Below the pieces are notes generated by a model, which saw nothing but the letters and a program-made list of their open reading frames with translations, was not told the origin of the DNA and made no database searches. DNA of 14,315 bases from Gp13-AA77 sp036521995 (lineage in GTDB: Bacteria > Acidobacteriota > Terriglobia > UBA7540), in the NCBI GenBank assembly GCA_036521995.1, contig DATDGR010000207.1:1-14315 (forward strand), written 5' to 3'. Shown piece after piece: positions 6,089-13,226 of the stretch (positions are counted from its first letter, which is position 1; each line of letters starts with the position of its first letter). Both the position numbers and the translations under genes were made by a program.

Positions 6089-6829
6089 TTAGGGGCGGGA
6101 CTCCGGTAGGCTGAGGGCTGAAACGCGCTGCAGCTCCAGCACGACCGCATCCACGCCTTGATCGTTCAGAATGCCGGCGAGGCGCGCTGCGGCCGCCTGG
6201 ACGCCCGGTTCCAAGGCGGTCGCCGCCGTGGCGGTGGGCGTGGCGATCGCCGGCTTCAAAGCGTGGACCAAAGCTTCGCTGCCGCCGGCGTTGAAGGTCT
6301 CAAGCAACTTGGCATAAGAGGCGAGCTCGGCGCGACGAGCCGCGTCAATCTCTTTCCCCACCTGGGCTGCATCCGTACCCACGCGGGCGCCATCCTCGAG
6401 TTCAGCATAGGTAATCTTCATCGTTAGTCGGGAGGAAGATTGCGATGTGGGGTTGGGCTCCCGGTTCGGCGACGATGCTCCGGGTACGTTGCTGACTTGG
6501 AAGTGTTCCGATTCGCCGGCCGCGAGTTGACCCGTAAGCCACCGATCGTCGCGATTGGAGAACGAGGCCCCTCCGGAGCGCCATCGAACCTCGACGGCCA
6601 CCAGCCCCTGCCCTGAGACGTTCTTGACGTCGTAGTGAAAGGCCGTCATGCCCGCGGGTGAGGCGTCGAAGCCAAAGTTGACGATGCGCAGAGGTACATC
6701 AGCCGGGACGTCGATCTGCACGCGGCCTGAGGCCGCCGCGGCGTCGGAGCCGGCCCGGGCCCACCGGCCCGAAAGCGTGACGCCGAGGCATAAAATAGCC
6801 GCCGAAATCCCCAACACCATCTTGCGCAT
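6089..6829 (-). CDS. Secreted hypothetical protein upstream of the rhomboid
   Basis: The 246-residue product starts with a clear signal peptide (MRKMVLGISAAILCLGVTLS, probable cleavage after ARA around residue 26). No lipobox is seen. Residues about 36-150 look like a single beta-rich, Ig-like domain (alternating hydrophobic strands, FHYDVKNVSGQGLVAVEVRW). The C-terminal third (about 160-246) is Ala-rich and probably helical. A Shine-Dalgarno (GGGAG) sits nine bases before ATG, and a good promoter (6856-6884) precedes it. No family recognised. Its position directly before the rhomboid gene suggests co-transcription; a functional link is not shown. Confidence 0.75.
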   Translation of the reverse strand: MRKMVLGISAAILCLGVTLSGRWARAGSDAAAASGRVQIDVPADVPLRIVNFGFDASPAGMTAFHYDVKNVSGQGLVAVEVRWRSGGASFSNRDDRWLTGQLAAGESEHFQVSNVPGASSPNREPNPTSQSSSRLTMKITYAELEDGARVGTDAAQVGKEIDAARRAELASYAKLLETFNAGGSEALVHALKPAIATPTATAATALEPGVQAAAARLAGILNDQGVDAVVLELQRVSALSLPESRP

Positions 6830-6855
6830 GACAAAGGCTCCCTTCGACTACTGGT

Positions 6856-6884
6856 AGTGTACCCTTCTGGGTCGGAATTGACAA
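6856..6884 (-). promoter_or_regulatory. Promoter of the secreted protein/rhomboid operon
   Basis: TTGTCA (6884-6879), a 17-base spacer and TACACT (6861-6856) give a five-of-six -35 and a four-of-six -10. Transcription would start about 20 bases before the start codon at 6829. An inverted repeat (6885-6900) abuts the -35 box on its upstream side. Confidence 0.6.
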
Positions 6885-6900
6885 TCCGCGACAACGCGGA
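6885..6900. repeat. Perfect inverted repeat upstream of a -35 box
   Basis: TCCGCG (6885-6890) and CGCGGA (6895-6900) are exact reverse complements with a four-base loop, ACAA. The repeat directly abuts the -35 of the secreted protein/rhomboid promoter, a position suited to an activator or repressor site. It could equally be a chance hairpin in GC-rich DNA. Confidence 0.4.
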
Positions 6901-7560
6901 AACGGAGAATCCGAGCAGGGTAGCCGAACTCCTGGGGCGCCCACCCCGCACCCAGGTACGGTTCGCCCTGCCCTCTGATTCTTATGTTGACCTGTTGGTT
7001 ATATTCTGTCATGCTAATTGACGGGTAACTTCAAAAGTCGATTTCTTATCTGATTGATTCCAGGGAACCTCCCAGGTCTGTTTGTCAGGCTTCCCAGCCT
7101 TCGGCCCTCGCCTTGGCCCGCCAGCAGAACACCCAGCCTGGCCGCGATCTGGCTCTCCGAGGCGGCGCGCTCCGGCGCCTTCTCCAAGGGCCATGTGAAA
7201 ACGCAAATTCGCCCTTGCCCCGGGCAGTATAGGGTCCGGCGGACTTCAGAGCGCTGCGGCGGCGGGCTCCAAGCGATACCGGCATAAGGGGGGAACCGCT
7301 CAGTGGCGTAAACAGACCTCCCTAACGTGCTGCCAACGTAGCACACCTTTAGCTCACCGTCAATATCGATCGTTGAAGATGCTCGAAGTGCCAGCGCAGG
7401 GCCCGTTCGCGGCCGTGGGTGGCGCCTACGTCGCGCGCTCTTGGCGATGTGGGCGACCCCAGGGCAGGAATCGCGCATACATGCAAACTGCGCGCGTATG
7501 CGCCACCCGCGCGACGGGTTCCGAAAGCTCTCCGGGGTTCTTGGGCCCCGGCGATTTCTT
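6901..7560. other. Long intergenic region with hairpins, no supported gene
   Basis: No open frame here has both a ribosome binding site and plausible protein content. The longest (minus strand 7589-7014) is rich in Arg, Pro and Gly, has no Shine-Dalgarno and would start over the padR operator. Visible structure includes an 8-bp inverted repeat, GCGCATAC/GTATGCGC (7473-7480 and 7496-7503), and a GC stem, CCGGGG/CCCCGG (7532-7537 and 7546-7551), followed by a pyrimidine-rich stretch that might be a weak terminator reading rightward. A TTGACC at 6987-6992 lacks a convincing -10. Confidence 0.5.
7473..7503. repeat. 8-bp inverted repeat (hairpin) upstream of padR
   Basis: GCGCATAC (7473-7480) and GTATGCGC (7496-7503) are perfect reverse complements around a 15-base loop. 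The site lies about 90 bases upstream of the padR promoter region. Function unknown. Confidence 0.5.
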
Positions 7561-7568
7561 CTATTGCC

Positions 7569-7596
7569 TTCCCATAGGATTTGTGGCATCTTAAAT
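7569..7596 (+). promoter_or_regulatory. Tentative padR promoter
   Basis: TTCCCA (7569-7574), a 16-base spacer and TTAAAT (7591-7596) are each four-of-six matches. The -10 touches the first base of the palindrome at 7596-7610, as expected for an autorepressed PadR gene. The boxes are weak, so the exact position is uncertain. Confidence 0.35.
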
Positions 7597-7610
7597 ATTG
7601 GAATCCAATA
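7596..7610. promoter_or_regulatory. 15-bp perfect palindrome, probable PadR operator
   Basis: TATTGGAATCCAATA is perfectly symmetric: arms TATTGGA and TCCAATA around a central A. It sits between the tentative -10 and the Shine-Dalgarno of padR and shares its last base with AGGAGG. PadR-family proteins are dimers that commonly repress their own operon through such dyads, so autoregulation is the natural reading. Confidence 0.7.
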
Positions 7611-7618
7611 GGAGGATC

Positions 7619-7963
7619 ATGGGAAGCAAAGCAGATGTCTGGCAAGGCACGCTGGCCCTGATGGTTTTGAAGACGCTGGAGACCCTGGGCCCGCTGCACG
7701 GTTACGGGATCGCTCGCCGCATCGAGCAGACCAGCGGGAATCAGTTGGCCGTCAACTATGGAACCATCTACCCAGCCCTTCTGAAGCTGGAGCAGGAAGG
7801 CTACATCGCCTCGGAATGGGGCGTGTCCGACAACCATCGCAAGGCCAAGTACTACAAGCTTACGCGGGCGGGCCGGAAGCAGGCTGGGAAGGAAGCGCGG
7901 GAGTGGGAACAGGCCACCGCCATCCTGGCGCGATTCCTCTCGCCCGGCGAGGAGACTTCGTAA
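7619..7963 (+). CDS. PadR-family transcriptional regulator
   Basis: The 114-residue winged-helix regulator has the PadR layout: an opening helix with LALMVLKTLETLGPLHGYGIA (12-32), recognition region NYGTIYPALLKLEQEGYI (46-63) and wing KAKYYKLTRAGR (75-86), with no C-terminal effector domain. This is the short acidobacterial type. ATG 7619 is chosen over an in-frame TTG at 7598 because AGGAGG (7610-7615) stands just before it and because the TTG lies inside the operator palindrome. Family members repress their own operon and the transporter genes next to them. Here an ADOP permease follows 101 bases later on the same strand, probably co-regulated. The inducer is unknown. Confidence 0.92.
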   Translation: MGSKADVWQGTLALMVLKTLETLGPLHGYGIARRIEQTSGNQLAVNYGTIYPALLKLEQEGYIASEWGVSDNHRKAKYYKLTRAGRKQAGKEAREWEQATAILARFLSPGEETS

Positions 7964-7978
7964 GCAGCGCCGGACGCG

Positions 7979-8004
7979 GCGGTTCGAAACTCGAAACGAG
8001 CCGC
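7979..8004 (+). repeat. Hairpin between padR and the permease gene
   Basis: GCGGTTCG (7979-7986) pairs with CGAGCCGC (7997-8004), eight pairs including one G-U, around a ten-base loop. There is no U-run after it, so a terminator is unlikely. It may set the relative expression or mRNA stability of the two genes. Confidence 0.4.
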
Positions 8005-8064
8005 GCGCCGGCCAATTTCGGATCTTCGATTTCGAACTCTCGGTTCTGACTTTCAGGAGTCCCT

Positions 8065-10713
8065 ATGAAACAACTGCGTGCCTGGTTTCAGCGCTTCGGC
8101 GGCCTGTTCGATTCCGAGCGGCGTGACCGCGAGCTCAAGGCCGAGCTTGAAAGCCACCTGCAGATGCACATTGACGACAACTTAAATGCTGGCCTGACCC
8201 CGGAAGAGGCGCGCCGGCAGGCATTGATCAAACTCGGCGGCCTCGAGCAGACCAAGGAGAATTATCGGGACCGCCGCGGTCTACCCTTGCTGGAAACGCT
8301 GATCCAGGATCTTCGTTACGGTTTGCGGATGCTGCGCAAGAATCCCGGCTTCACGGCGGTGGCGGTTCTCACGCTCGGGCTCGGCATTGGCGCCAACACG
8401 GCCATCTTCAGCGTAGTGAACGCGGTGCTGCTGCGGCCGCTCCCCTACCGTGATCCTGGCCGCCTGGTCCTGTTCTGGTTCAATCATGGGTTCTTTGGGC
8501 CAGGACCGGGATCGGTTTGTGACCCCGATTACATCCAGTGGAAAAGCCAGAACCAGGTGTTCGACCAGATGGCCGCCTTTCGCGGGCAGACCGCCAACCT
8601 GACGGGTGGCGCCAACCCTCAGCGGCTCCTGGGTTCAGTTGTCACGGCCAGCTTCTTTTCGACTCTCGGCGTTCAACCCGCGCTCGGGCGCACCTTCCTG
8701 CCCGAAGAGGAGCAGGCAGGGCAGGAGAACGTCGTGCTTCTGAGCCACCAAGTTTGGGAGGGGCGTTTCGGGTCCAATCGCGGCGTCCTGGGGGAGGCGA
8801 TCACGCTTGACGACAAGCCCTATAAAGTGATCGGTGTGATGCCGGCCGGCTTCCAGTTTCCCAATCAGGCGGACTTCTGGTCGCCGATGGTTCTTTCGGG
8901 CGACTGCCACAACGCCACGGACCAGGTGATCGCACACCTCAAGGCCGACGTCACGCCGGCGCGCGCCTGGGGCGATGTGGCTCTCATCGGCCATCGCCTG
9001 GATCAGGCGGCGCACCGCGACGAAGACGGCCAGGGGATGGGCCTAACCTTCGTGTTTCTCCAGGATTCGATGGTGGGCAACATTCGCCCGGCCCTGCTGA
9101 TCCTGCTGGCGGCGGTGGGGCTGGTGCTTCTGATTGCCTGCGCGAACGTCGCGAACCTGTTGATGGCGCGGTCCATGGCGCGGCAGCGCGAGGTCACCAT
9201 CCGGCGTATCGTGGGCGCCAGCCGCATGCGCATCGTTCGCCAGATGCTGACGGAGAGCGTGTTGCTGGCGATGCTGGGAGGAATCCTGGGGCTGCTGCTG
9301 GCCGCGTGGGGGCGAAGCACGCTGGTTTCGCTGATGCCGCCGACTCTCGCCCAGCCCGGCATCGTGAGCCGCATGGCCGCGGTAAATATCGACGCCTGGG
9401 TGCTGGGGTTCACGCTGCTGGTCTCAGTGGCCACGGGCATTCTGTTCGGGGTTGCGCCTGCGCTGCAGGCTTCAAAACCGGACTCTTACTCGCCCGTCAA
9501 GGAATCCGGCCGTGGCCTTACCGCCGGCACCCGCCTTCGTGGCGTGCGCCGCGCGCTGATCATCGGCGAGTTCGCTCTCACTTTGATTTTGCTCAGTTCC
9601 GCAGGGCTTCTCATCCGAAGTTTCGTCCGCCTGACGGCGGTGAAGCCCGGTTTTGACCCGCAGAATGTGCTCACCATGAATCTCACTCTCCCGCCCACCA
9701 AGTACCAGACCGAAGCCCAGATGAAAGCCTTTCTGGCCGCTGTGCTGGAAAGGGTCCGGGCCCTGCCCGGAGTGAAAGGCGCCGGCACGGGATTCGGAGT
9801 GCCCTTGGGCTCCGGCGGCATCCTGGCCGGCGACTTCGAGATTGAGGGCCAGCTTGTGCCGGCGCACGGGAACTATGCCAGCAAACAGGTGGTGAGCCCA
9901 GGATACCTTCAGGCGCTCGGCATTCCCCTGCTCGAAGGGCGTGAGTTCAGCGAAAACGACACCGCCACATCCCGGCCGGTCGCCATCGTCAATCATGATT
10001 TCGCCCGGCGTTTCTGGCCGGGCGGGCATGCCGTAGGCCATAGAATCAGGCCATTCGGAAGTTGGTACACCATTGTCGGCGTCGTGGGAGACGTCAGGCA
10101 GTGGGGGCTGGCTCAAGACGCTCCGCTGGCTATCGACCTGCCTTACTCCCAGTCACCGCAGCCGTTCTTCTTGAGCGCGGCCACGCTTGTGGTTCGCACG
10201 CCCTCCGATCCCCTCGCTATGGCCAACGCCGTGCGGCAGGAAGTGCAAGTTGTTGACCCCGAAATGCCCGTGTTTGACGTGACCTCCATGGAGCAGCTTG
10301 TCTACCGGTCGGTGGCCGAGCCGCGCTTCGACACTCTGCTCCTCGGCTCGTTTGCGGCCCTGGCCCTGATTCTTGCCAGCGTGGGGATCTACGGCGTGGT
10401 CTCCTATTCCGTCACCCAGCGTACGCACGAGATCGGTATCCGAATGGCGCTCGGCGCCGAACGCATCGATGTACTGAAGCCGGTGGTCTCGGAGGGACTG
10501 GGCCTGACGCTGGCGGGCGTCGGCATTGGGTTGATCGGGGCACTGATCCTGACGCGCTTTCTGGCAAACCTGCTCTACGGCGTCCGCCCCACGGACCTTG
10601 TGACCTTCGTGGCGGTCTCGATGGTGCTGACGGGCGTGGCCGCGTTCGCGAGCTATGTCCCGGCGCGCCGGGCGACCCGGATCGACCCGATGGTGGCGCT
10701 GCGCTACGAGTGA
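8065..10713 (+). CDS. ADOP-type ABC transporter permease (MacB/FtsX-like, duplicated)
   Basis: An 882-residue permease. Residues about 15-72 form the soluble prefix typical of the family (RDRELKAELESHLQ, GLTPEEARRQALIKLGG). The first MacB-type half has a membrane helix at about 95-120 (TLGLGIGANTAIFSVVNAVL), a periplasmic core domain (about 130-330) and an FtsX-type helix block (about 335-470). A second half repeats this: helix about 495-520, periplasmic domain about 525-745, final FtsX block about 755-882 ending YVPARRATRIDPMVALRYE. Length and layout fit acidobacterial duplicated orphan permeases, which lack an adjacent ATPase; none is present here either. The Shine-Dalgarno is CAGGAG six bases before ATG. 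It probably forms an operon with padR. The substrate is unknown; MacB relatives export peptides, macrolides or lipoproteins by mechanotransmission. Confidence 0.93.
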   Translation: MKQLRAWFQRFGGLFDSERRDRELKAELESHLQMHIDDNLNAGLTPEEARRQALIKLGGLEQTKENYRDRRGLPLLETLIQDLRYGLRMLRKNPGFTAVAVLTLGLGIGANTAIFSVVNAVLLRPLPYRDPGRLVLFWFNHGFFGPGPGSVCDPDYIQWKSQNQVFDQMAAFRGQTANLTGGANPQRLLGSVVTASFFSTLGVQPALGRTFLPEEEQAGQENVVLLSHQVWEGRFGSNRGVLGEAITLDDKPYKVIGVMPAGFQFPNQADFWSPMVLSGDCHNATDQVIAHLKADVTPARAWGDVALIGHRLDQAAHRDEDGQGMGLTFVFLQDSMVGNIRPALLILLAAVGLVLLIACANVANLLMARSMARQREVTIRRIVGASRMRIVRQMLTESVLLAMLGGILGLLLAAWGRSTLVSLMPPTLAQPGIVSRMAAVNIDAWVLGFTLLVSVATGILFGVAPALQASKPDSYSPVKESGRGLTAGTRLRGVRRALIIGEFALTLILLSSAGLLIRSFVRLTAVKPGFDPQNVLTMNLTLPPTKYQTEAQMKAFLAAVLERVRALPGVKGAGTGFGVPLGSGGILAGDFEIEGQLVPAHGNYASKQVVSPGYLQALGIPLLEGREFSENDTATSRPVAIVNHDFARRFWPGGHAVGHRIRPFGSWYTIVGVVGDVRQWGLAQDAPLAIDLPYSQSPQPFFLSAATLVVRTPSDPLAMANAVRQEVQVVDPEMPVFDVTSMEQLVYRSVAEPRFDTLLLGSFAALALILASVGIYGVVSYSVTQRTHEIGIRMALGAERIDVLKPVVSEGLGLTLAGVGIGLIGALILTRFLANLLYGVRPTDLVTFVAVSMVLTGVAAFASYVPARRATRIDPMVALRYE

Positions 10714-10722
10714 GCCACTGAT

Positions 10723-11895
10723 TTATGGTTTTCTGAAGTTAGGCGGGGCGTCCATTGTTGGAACGCTAATGGGGAACTGCTTGGCGATGGCGGCTGAGAT
10801 TTCCTGTTGGAAAATGCGGCTTTGAACCCCCGAGCAGACCACGCCCTGATCCTCACAAAAATCCCTGACGGCCTTCTGAGTCTTTGGCCCGTCCTTTCCG
10901 TCGGTGGGCCCCGCATCGTAGTCGAGCATTTTGAGATAGAGCTGGACGGTCTTGAGCCCGCCTTCCCGAAGCTGGCTCAGGTAAGAGCGGTACGACCGGT
11001 CATAAACGTCCTCCGCAACCGCGGGCGTCACCCTCTCGCCCTGCCAGATGATCACCGGTCCGGAAATTGCCGGGCCAACCTGCGGGCGCGGGGGCGGCCC
11101 ACTCCCCAACGACAGCAACAACGCCATCGCGCTAAGGATGGTGCCAATGCCCACTTTGTAGTCAAACTCGAACCTTTTTAAGAACGGCCTCAGCTTGGCA
11201 AGAAATGGGCTTTTGATCGAGACCTCGAGAGTCTCGAAGATGAGCAGTTCGCGCCGGAACCTCGGGTTCCACAGGGCCGATGCATCGGGAAAGTCGTAGA
11301 TCGAGTTGCCGGCGAGCAGATGATCGATCAGGGCGGCCTTGATCCGCAAGGAGCCGTCGGGTCCGCGCTCGGTCACCGACGGGTGTTCGGTGCCGGGTTG
11401 CTCCTCGGCATCGACAAGCACGTTGAGCAACACGGACAGTTCTGATAGCAGCCGCGACATCGTGGTCACTTCGGCCGCCGTCTTGCGGAAGTCGTGAGCC
11501 AGTTCCCAGGGCGTGACGACAGGCCGAAACTGTTTGGCTCGCCCCAGCGTTCGCTTCAACTCCGCCCGAACCGCCTCCAGTGTAGGGGCGAGGGTTTGCG
11601 GAGACACCACTTCGAGCGTTCCACCTGCTCCCCCGACCCCCTGCGGACCAACCCCCACCACGACTCCCTGAGGCATCTCGTACCAGGCACGCCGCGGGGC
11701 TTCGTGAAGCACGACTGCTTCGTAACCGAGCGGAATGGCTCTCCGTGTTCGACGTTCACGTTGCGGCAATCTCCGCTTTGTGAATCGAGGGTCAGGGCCT
11801 GGCAGACGACGGCCCCGAAAATGATGGGAATGGTCGACGCTTAGGCTGATTTGGAACGGAAGCTCGACGAGCACGGTTTCAGAGGGAGTTCGCAT
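10723..11895 (-). CDS. Membrane-anchored protein with C-terminal peptidoglycan-binding-like domain
   Basis: The frame extends upstream to 11946, but ATG 11895 is preferred: AAGGGA lies just before it and a promoter (11918-11946) lies where the longer versions would start. The 390-residue product has a long N-terminal region (1-245) of unknown type, with a basic stretch (28-52), a Gly-rich patch (81-92) and a helical part with MSRLLSELSVLLNVL (146-160). One membrane helix follows (about 248-264). The C-terminal part (about 268-390) contains a peptidoglycan-binding-like motif (LYLKMLDYDAGPTDGKDG, then PKTQKAVRDF, about 319-346). Charge bias puts the N-terminus in the cytoplasm and the binding domain in the periplasm. 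The gene ends nine bases from the convergent ADOP stop. Possibly a cell-wall-linked sensor or tether; that is inference. Confidence 0.75.
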   Translation of the reverse strand: MRTPSETVLVELPFQISLSVDHSHHFRGRRLPGPDPRFTKRRLPQRERRTRRAIPLGYEAVVLHEAPRRAWYEMPQGVVVGVGPQGVGGAGGTLEVVSPQTLAPTLEAVRAELKRTLGRAKQFRPVVTPWELAHDFRKTAAEVTTMSRLLSELSVLLNVLVDAEEQPGTEHPSVTERGPDGSLRIKAALIDHLLAGNSIYDFPDASALWNPRFRRELLIFETLEVSIKSPFLAKLRPFLKRFEFDYKVGIGTILSAMALLLSLGSGPPPRPQVGPAISGPVIIWQGERVTPAVAEDVYDRSYRSYLSQLREGGLKTVQLYLKMLDYDAGPTDGKDGPKTQKAVRDFCEDQGVVCSGVQSRIFQQEISAAIAKQFPISVPTMDAPPNFRKP

Positions 11896-11917
11896 GTTCC
11901 CTTCCCGATGGACCGAT

Positions 11918-11946
11918 AACATACGCCTAACCGTCTCTCGATACAA
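11918..11946 (-). promoter_or_regulatory. Promoter of the peptidoglycan-binding-like gene
   Basis: TTGTAT (11946-11941), a 17-base spacer and TATGTT (11923-11918) lie on the minus strand. Transcription would begin near 11911, giving a short leader that holds the AAGGGA ribosome binding site. This supports ATG 11895 over the upstream in-frame ATGs. The -35 lies at the edge of the insertion-sequence remnant. Confidence 0.45.
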
Positions 11947-12163
11947 GGGACCATATCGCGTGCGACGGCGCTACTCCGCACCCCAGACCCCGCTTCAGCG
12001 GGTCGCGGAACTCCGGCCTCTGCCCGAGACGCTCGATCCGCTTGAGCTTTCGCCGGTCATCCAGAGCGAGCGGGAAGGAATCTTCCTGCTCAACACGACG
12101 ACGGGTTACATTCTTACATTGCAAGACGATTCGACAAAGGTTACATTCTTAAATTGCCTGACA
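11945..12163 (+). mobile_element. Remnant right end of an integrase-type insertion sequence
   Basis: The plus frame (mod 11894) reads RVRRRYSAPQTPLQRV followed by LDPLEL. This resembles the C-terminal tail of integrase-core (DDE) transposases, where a basic R(R/K)Y..P.TP.QR motif is followed by LDPV.L. Just after it come two copies of a 19-bp motif and then CCTGACA (12157-12163); the outer TGTCA reading inward suits a transposon terminus. The catalytic domain and left end are absent, so this is a solo 3' remnant. The open frame continues to 12223 past the presumed end, and its ATG at 11894 probably has no biological meaning. Resemblance judged by eye; the family is not assigned. Confidence 0.45.
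12104..12157 (+). repeat. Two direct copies of a 19-bp element at the presumed IS end
   Basis: GGTTACATTCTTACATTGC (12104-12122) and the same sequence with one mismatch (C to A; 12139-12157) are spaced 35 bases apart. Repeated short motifs next to a TGTCA-type terminus are typical transposase-binding sites at element ends. Confidence 0.75.
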
Positions 12164-12425
12164 GGAGGGTTCCTCTTTGCTTGGGGACTGGCGTCGACTC
12201 TAGCGTGCCCTGCCAGAGCCTAAGCATCGAGGGGCCCATACGTGAATAGAGATCGATTTCGTGCGTAGAGGAACTAAGGGAGGACGGACACCTGTCGGCA
12301 ACACGAAGACCAAGACAGTACGGTAAGCCAGGTCGCGCCAGGTTTTGAGTTGACCACGATAGTAGGGCTGCCGGGCTACCGCTTGGAATCCCCCGGAATG
12401 ACTGGTCAAAAATTTCGAGCGGAGA
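12164..12425. other. Intergenic region before the glucokinase gene, no supported gene
   Basis: Open frames crossing this region on either strand lack ribosome binding sites and protein-like content; the minus-strand ones mostly mirror the start of the kinase gene. No convincing promoter for the kinase was found; a TTGACC around 12351 has no good -10. Confidence 0.45.
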
Positions 12426-12434
12426 GGTTTCGAT

Positions 12435-13133
12435 ATGAACGTGCTGGCCGTTGATGTGGGCGGGACACATGTCAAGATCCTGGCCACCGGGCAAAAGACC
12501 CGTCGGGAGTTTACGTCTGGGCCGACGTTGACGGCTAAACAGATGGTCTCTGGGGTCAAGAAGCTTGCCGGGGATTGGAGGTATGACGTGGTCTCGATGG
12601 GCTACCCCGGCCCGGTGCTCCGGAACCGGCCAGTTGCAGAACCGCATAACCTGGCGCCCGGGTGGGTCGGGTTTGACTTCGAAAGGGCCTTCGGGCGCCC
12701 CGTCAAGGTCATTAATGATGCGGCCATGCAAGCCTTGGGAGGCTATAAGGGCGGAAAGCTGCTTTTTCTAGGCCTGGGAACCGGTCTTGGCTCCGCCATG
12801 GTAGTGGACGGCGTCGTGGAGCCCATGGAACTGGGCCACCTTCCATATAAGAAGGGGACGTACGAGGACTACGTAGGCCTGCGAGGACTGGAGAAGTGTG
12901 GAAAGAAGAAATGGCGCGTCCATGTCGCGGACGTGGTGGCCCGCCTGATCAGCGCTCTTGAGCCCGACGACGTGGTCATTGGGGGAGGCAACGCCAAGAT
13001 ACTGAAAGATCTGCCTCCTGGTTGCCGGGCGGGCGACAACTCCAATGCTTTCCTAGGAGGATTCCGCCTCTGGAAGGACGATGGTGATCAGCGACCTTCC
13101 ACTTCGGCAAGAGCAAAGGCTCGTGCTGGATGA
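12435..13133 (+). CDS. ppgK: ROK-family kinase, probable polyphosphate glucokinase
   Basis: The 232-residue kinase would phosphorylate glucose to glucose-6-phosphate in the cytoplasm, using polyphosphate and/or ATP. Seen: phosphate-1 motif VDVGGTHVK (6-14), GYPGPV (56-61), catalytic Asp95 in INDAAMQALGGY, phosphate-2 motif FLGLGTGLGSAM (111-122), PMELGHLPY (130-138) with sugar-contacting Glu132 and His135, and VIGGGNAK (181-188). The zinc-binding Cys cluster of many ROK proteins is absent, as is usual for polyphosphate glucokinases. The order and spacing of motifs, MELGHLPY and GTYEDYVG favour PpgK over NagK or fructokinase. The Shine-Dalgarno GGAGAGG sits eight bases before ATG. The last 20 residues (after GGFRLWKDD) look non-conserved. 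A pgi remnant and glycerol kinase follow, indicating a sugar-phosphate cluster. Confidence 0.85.
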   Translation: MNVLAVDVGGTHVKILATGQKTRREFTSGPTLTAKQMVSGVKKLAGDWRYDVVSMGYPGPVLRNRPVAEPHNLAPGWVGFDFERAFGRPVKVINDAAMQALGGYKGGKLLFLGLGTGLGSAMVVDGVVEPMELGHLPYKKGTYEDYVGLRGLEKCGKKKWRVHVADVVARLISALEPDDVVIGGGNAKILKDLPPGCRAGDNSNAFLGGFRLWKDDGDQRPSTSARAKARAG

Positions 13134-13226
13134 CCACAAAGAGACGAAGGGAGCGCCAACCTGGCCGCCCCGCTCCAACAGCCACCAAGCGCCGGGGCCT
13201 CGAGCTGCTGACCAAAGGAAGGCGGG

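Noticed and set aside
7014..7589. Minus-strand open frame of 191 codons
   Set aside because: Arg/Pro/Gly-rich, no Shine-Dalgarno, and its start lies in the padR promoter region.
12104..12157. The 19-bp direct repeats as a CRISPR or iteron array
   Set aside because: Only two copies with a 16-base gap; the adjacent transposase-like sequence and TGTCA-type terminus give a better explanation.
11894..12223. Plus-strand open frame as an intact gene
   Set aside because: It has a Shine-Dalgarno-like GAGGGAG upstream, but its centre looks like a transposase tail and it reads on through the presumed insertion-sequence end, so it is better explained as a remnant.
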